Source: Oscillatoria sp. Prado101
GTDB taxonomy: Bacteria > Cyanobacteriota > Cyanobacteriia > Cyanobacteriales > Oscillatoriaceae
NCBI GenBank assembly: GCA_025454445.1
Contig: JALOOK010000191.1
Span: forward strand, 1-8,045
Direction: 5' to 3'
DNA: 8,045 bases
Numbering within the stretch: position 1 is the first letter of the stretch; each line of letters opens with the position of its first letter. A program made the translations under genes and the position numbers. Positions 6,057-8,045 of this stretch are shown here, piece after piece. The notes under the pieces are model-generated. The model searched no databases. It worked only from the letters and a program-made list of their open reading frames with translations, and had not been told where the DNA came from.

Positions 6057-6088
6057 TTGTGCAAGCGTTGTGCAAAAGCGTTGTGCAA
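6056..6088. repeat. Triple GTTGTGCAA short direct repeat
   Basis: GTTGTGCAA occurs exactly at 6056-6064, 6067-6075 and 6080-6088, with starts 11 and 13 bases apart. The last two copies are preceded by GC. About one helical turn between copies suits cooperative binding by a regulator, but no known operator is recognised. Confidence 0.6.
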
Positions 6089-6217
6089 GAGTTGCCCATA
6101 TCAATGCGACAATGATTTCAGCAGGGGGTAGGAGGAGAAGATTTTTGGCCAGCGAATCTCTGGAAACGGGATTGAAACCTCCCCTCACCGCTGCCTTGAG
6201 CTCGTCAAAGAGTCCAC

Positions 6218-6294
6218 GCCGGTGCCCGAACACCGGCATCTCCCTTGAGAGCCGGTGTCTGGGAAAAACCGGCCTTCTGGGCACCTGACCCAGA
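6218..6294. repeat. Hairpin cluster with alternative pairings
   Basis: GCCGGTG (6218-6224) pairs with CACCGGC (6231-6237). That CACCGGC can instead pair with a second GCCGGTG (6251-6257), which can itself pair (six bases) with ACCGGC (6268-6273). A separate stem TCTGGG/CCCAGA (6276-6294) follows. The arms can form 1:2 with 3:4, or 2:3, a layout shared with attenuators, but repeat-element ancestry is as likely. On the leftward strand it lies 137 bases past the membrane-protein gene and may help end its transcript. Confidence 0.45.
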
Positions 6295-6430
6295 TGAAAA
6301 GGATATCAAATGGAGTGACAGGATGGCGAAACAGATTTCAGCAGAGGGGCTAGTGCCCTGGGTGCCGGTGAAAATAAGGCACGCTTGAAGAGACACGAGC
6401 GGCTGGCGGCAGTTAGCGCACTAGGCAGTT

Positions 6431-7570
6431 TTAACGGCTCTGTCTAATTATTCTGGAAACTTCCCTCAGACCTTCCCGGTAATGGACGGCAGTGACGACC
6501 GCCGCTACCAATAAATAGAATCCCCGGATGAACCAGCCGGCAATGGAAAATATCTCGCCCATTCTCTTTGGGGTTAGCTTAGCTAAGCCAGCGAATCTTG
6601 TTGCGACTTCTTCTTTTTCATTGGCTGAACTCTCCATCTGGGAGGTTCTGGTGGGGAGCAGCGGGTAATCTGCCGTATGTAAATAGAAACCTAAAAACCC
6701 TTTAGTTCCGGCACGTTTCATCAGAAAAGAGTCCGTGATTTCTGTTGCTTGCTGGTAGGAAATTTTTTCTTGTAGGGCTACTTGATCGATCCATTGATAG
6801 TAACCGTAGATATCGCTAGTGGAAGCGATTATGGGGACTAAAATAATTAATAAAATCGTGCTGGCATAGCGGGGGCGACCAGGCGGCAAGAGAGCGGTAG
6901 CAGCGCCGAAGCCCATCCCAAAAATAGCAAATACTATTATATTTAAAATCTCCACAATTTGAAGAGCGCGAAACATGTCTCCCAGGAGTTGAATGCTGTA
7001 AAGATAAATTTCTGCCAGTTCTATGACCACCCACTTAATACTGAATGCTAGAGCCACCAAACTAACAGTAACGACAGCGTAAACTCCGAGCGCAAGGGGA
7101 AGTTTAATCGACGCCAGATCTGGATTCAAGGGGCTAGGTTGCCTCTGGGGCTGGCTGCTGAGAGGGGCGGCTGTTTCCTTGGTCTGGGCTGGGCTGAGTG
7201 TATGGCTTTCAACTTGCCCAAACGGGTTATCAGCGCCAACTTCAAACGGCTGCTCTGCTGTGGGAGCCTGTGACTGGGAATTCAAGCTTAACCCCACGCG
7301 CCATACAGTGGAGGTATTGCCGGTGGCTCGTCCCTGCACCACCACCCGGTGTACCGATTGGGGGCGCAAATCCTCCATCTTCTCGCGGATAAAGTTCACA
7401 GTGAATGATTTTTCCGGGGGCTGGTTCGATTCGGCAAGTACCGTCAAACAGTTGTTTTTTAACCTGACTCTGACGGTGATGCCTTCAGGCTGGAGAGATT
7501 GGTTGAGCAGGGCTTTGATGGCTTGGGGATTCCCTTGCTTAGCAAGTTCCATTATATTCTGTTGCGTCAT
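6431..7570 (-). CDS. Conserved-type cyanobacterial membrane protein, function unknown
   Basis: The protein has 379 residues from the ATG at 7570. I do not recognise a named family. Residues 1 to about 95 (MTQQNIMELAKQGNPQAIKA...) form a soluble domain of a type I recall at the N-terminus of many uncharacterised cyanobacterial proteins. A Gln/Pro/Ser-rich linker (about 96-155) follows, then four hydrophobic segments, about 157-182, 202-228, 236-251 and 340-362. A polar loop of about 88 residues separates helices 3 and 4, probably on one face of the membrane. The end is basic (IIRQSR). An AAGG lies about 10 bases before the ATG, favouring it over a GTG at 7588 that would add six residues. It stands alone and converges on prs. 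Function is unassigned. Confidence 0.8.
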   Translation of the reverse strand: MTQQNIMELAKQGNPQAIKALLNQSLQPEGITVRVRLKNNCLTVLAESNQPPEKSFTVNFIREKMEDLRPQSVHRVVVQGRATGNTSTVWRVGLSLNSQSQAPTAEQPFEVGADNPFGQVESHTLSPAQTKETAAPLSSQPQRQPSPLNPDLASIKLPLALGVYAVVTVSLVALAFSIKWVVIELAEIYLYSIQLLGDMFRALQIVEILNIIVFAIFGMGFGAATALLPPGRPRYASTILLIILVPIIASTSDIYGYYQWIDQVALQEKISYQQATEITDSFLMKRAGTKGFLGFYLHTADYPLLPTRTSQMESSANEKEEVATRFAGLAKLTPKRMGEIFSIAGWFIRGFYLLVAAVVTAVHYREGLREVSRIIRQSR

Positions 7571-7724
7571 TATTTCAACCTTGAACACCTGTAAACGTGC
7601 AGTCTGGAAAGAGGTGGCGGGAAAGCCCCCCGCAGTGGGAATTGCTTCCTGGGAATAGCAGCGCCACCCGCACAGTGCCGGTGCGTCCTGCCAGCAGCCA
7701 AAGGAATTCCAGCCTCAATACCCC

Positions 7725-7744
7725 CCGACTCCGCAGTCGGTTTT
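7725..7744 (+). terminator. Terminator-like hairpin with short T-run
   Basis: CCGACT-CCGC-AGTCGG (7725-7740) is a perfect 6-bp stem with a four-base loop, followed by TTTT. It has the shape of a small intrinsic terminator for rightward transcription, but no rightward gene lies upstream, so it might stop antisense transcription or be chance. Confidence 0.3.
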
Positions 7745-7960
7745 GGGTAGCTCCCACAAGTCCCAGAAACGATCATATAGCTGATAACTGATTTGGGTGT
7801 CTAGTTGGCCATCTGCTTCTACCGGCTCCCCTGGAAAAGACTGGTGAGTTGGCTGATCTTGGCGCTCACAGAATATTTTGGCAGATTCGCGCCCTGAAAT
7901 TAATGGGCGTGGGGCAGCGACAGGATGGCATGCGGCAGGATTGCAGGCGTTGCACAGCCC

Positions 7961-7976
7961 GTGGGATGAACCCCAC
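7961..7976. repeat. GTGGG/CCCAC hairpin sharing a 13-mer with the left edge
   Basis: GTGGG-ATGAAC-CCCAC forms a 5-bp stem. The 13-mer GGGATGAACCCCA inside it (7963-7975) also occurs at 28-40, just before the MITE-like unit. It appears to be a small interspersed element. Confidence 0.45.
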
Positions 7977-7989
7977 CCCCCAGCCTATG

Positions 7990-8045
7990 CCCCTTATCCC
8001 CAGAGGGGGCCCCACCTTCCCCTTATACCCAGAGGGGGCCCCACC
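7990..8045. repeat. 29-bp-period tandem repeat, cut by window end
   Basis: Two 27-base copies (7990-8016 and 8019-8045) differ at one base and are separated by TT, giving a period of 29. Each contains CCCAGAGGGGG, able to form a short hairpin, and the palindrome GGGGCCCC. The array may continue beyond the window. There are no unique spacers between the copies, so it is not a CRISPR array. Confidence 0.75.

Larger units (their letters stand above)
5758..6430. other. Gene-free, hairpin-rich region after prs
   Basis: No protein gene is credible in these 673 bases, which separate two convergent genes. Structures present include an inverted repeat TTTCCGA/TCGGAAA (5766-5795), GTAAAAGC/GCTTTTAC (5876-5918), CCCTCTG-T-CAGAGGG (5979-5993), CCGGGA-GCA-TCCCGG (6042-6056), a triple TTGTGCAA repeat and a hairpin cluster at 6218-6294. 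An 11-base direct repeat (GATTTCAGCAG) occurs at 6114 and 6334. Confidence 0.5.
7571..8045. other. Gene-free stretch at the right edge
   Basis: No gene is supported. Short overlapping open frames at 7570-7791 on both strands lack family features and ribosome-binding sites. The region should contain the promoter of the leftward membrane-protein gene, but no clear -35/-10 pair was found. It ends in C-rich sequence and a tandem repeat. Confidence 0.5.

Noticed and set aside
6168..6178. GGGATTGAAAC, like the 3' end of many cyanobacterial CRISPR repeats
   Set aside because: Only one copy is present; there is no second repeat at a 65-80 base interval and no cas gene in the window. A relic repeat is possible but unsupported.
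5958..6396. Short open frames on both strands between prs and the membrane-protein gene
   Set aside because: They cross multiple hairpins and the triple repeat, overlap one another, and resemble no family.
7422..7431. GGTTCGATTC, resembling a tRNA T-loop
   Set aside because: The flanking bases do not form a T-stem, no acceptor or anticodon arms are present, and it lies within the membrane-protein coding sequence.
7570..7791. Overlapping 60-68 codon frames upstream of the membrane-protein gene
   Set aside because: They lie on both strands over the same bases, lack ribosome-binding sites, and cross a terminator-like hairpin.

Overview
The window looks like chromosomal DNA of a filamentous cyanobacterium, probably of the Oscillatoria/Microcoleus type. 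The Prs N-terminus, the BioD sequence, the Ser/Thr kinase with an HRDISPEN catalytic loop, and the palindromic GC-rich intergenic repeats all fit that group. I see no intact GCGATCGC (HIP1) octamer. Species cannot be fixed from the sequence.

Layout. Positions 1-919 hold no convincing gene. They contain a MITE-like inverted-repeat unit (about 44-335) packed with smaller GC-rich palindromes, then two tandem extended -10 promoter-like elements (367-457) with no open frame after them. Positions 920-4370 are a leftward block: a GatB/YqeY-domain gene (5'-most), a transmembrane Ser/Thr kinase, and bioD (dethiobiotin synthase) 41 bases after the kinase. The YqeY gene has an apparent one-base insertion that displaces its conserved last 28 codons. 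The kinase ends in a Pro/Thr-rich tail encoded by a 30-bp tandem repeat array. A 370-base divergent intergenic region separates this block from prs (ribose-phosphate pyrophosphokinase, rightward, 4741-5757). Positions 5758-6430 are non-coding and rich in hairpins, including a four-arm set with alternative pairings and a triple TTGTGCAA repeat. A leftward gene for a four-helix membrane protein of unknown function follows (6431-7570). Positions 7571-8045 appear non-coding and end in a 29-bp-period C/G-rich tandem repeat cut by the window edge.

How the genes relate. Prs makes PRPP for nucleotide, His and Trp synthesis. BioD performs the penultimate step of biotin synthesis. The kinase is a membrane signalling protein. 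No shared pathway is evident; this is mostly ordinary housekeeping DNA in which the intergenic repeats and structured segments are the less ordinary part. I did not find a defence system, CRISPR array, intact transposase or other clear multi-gene novel system. The best leads are the MITE-like unit, the duplicated orphan promoters, the yqeY frameshift and the alternative-pairing hairpins after prs.
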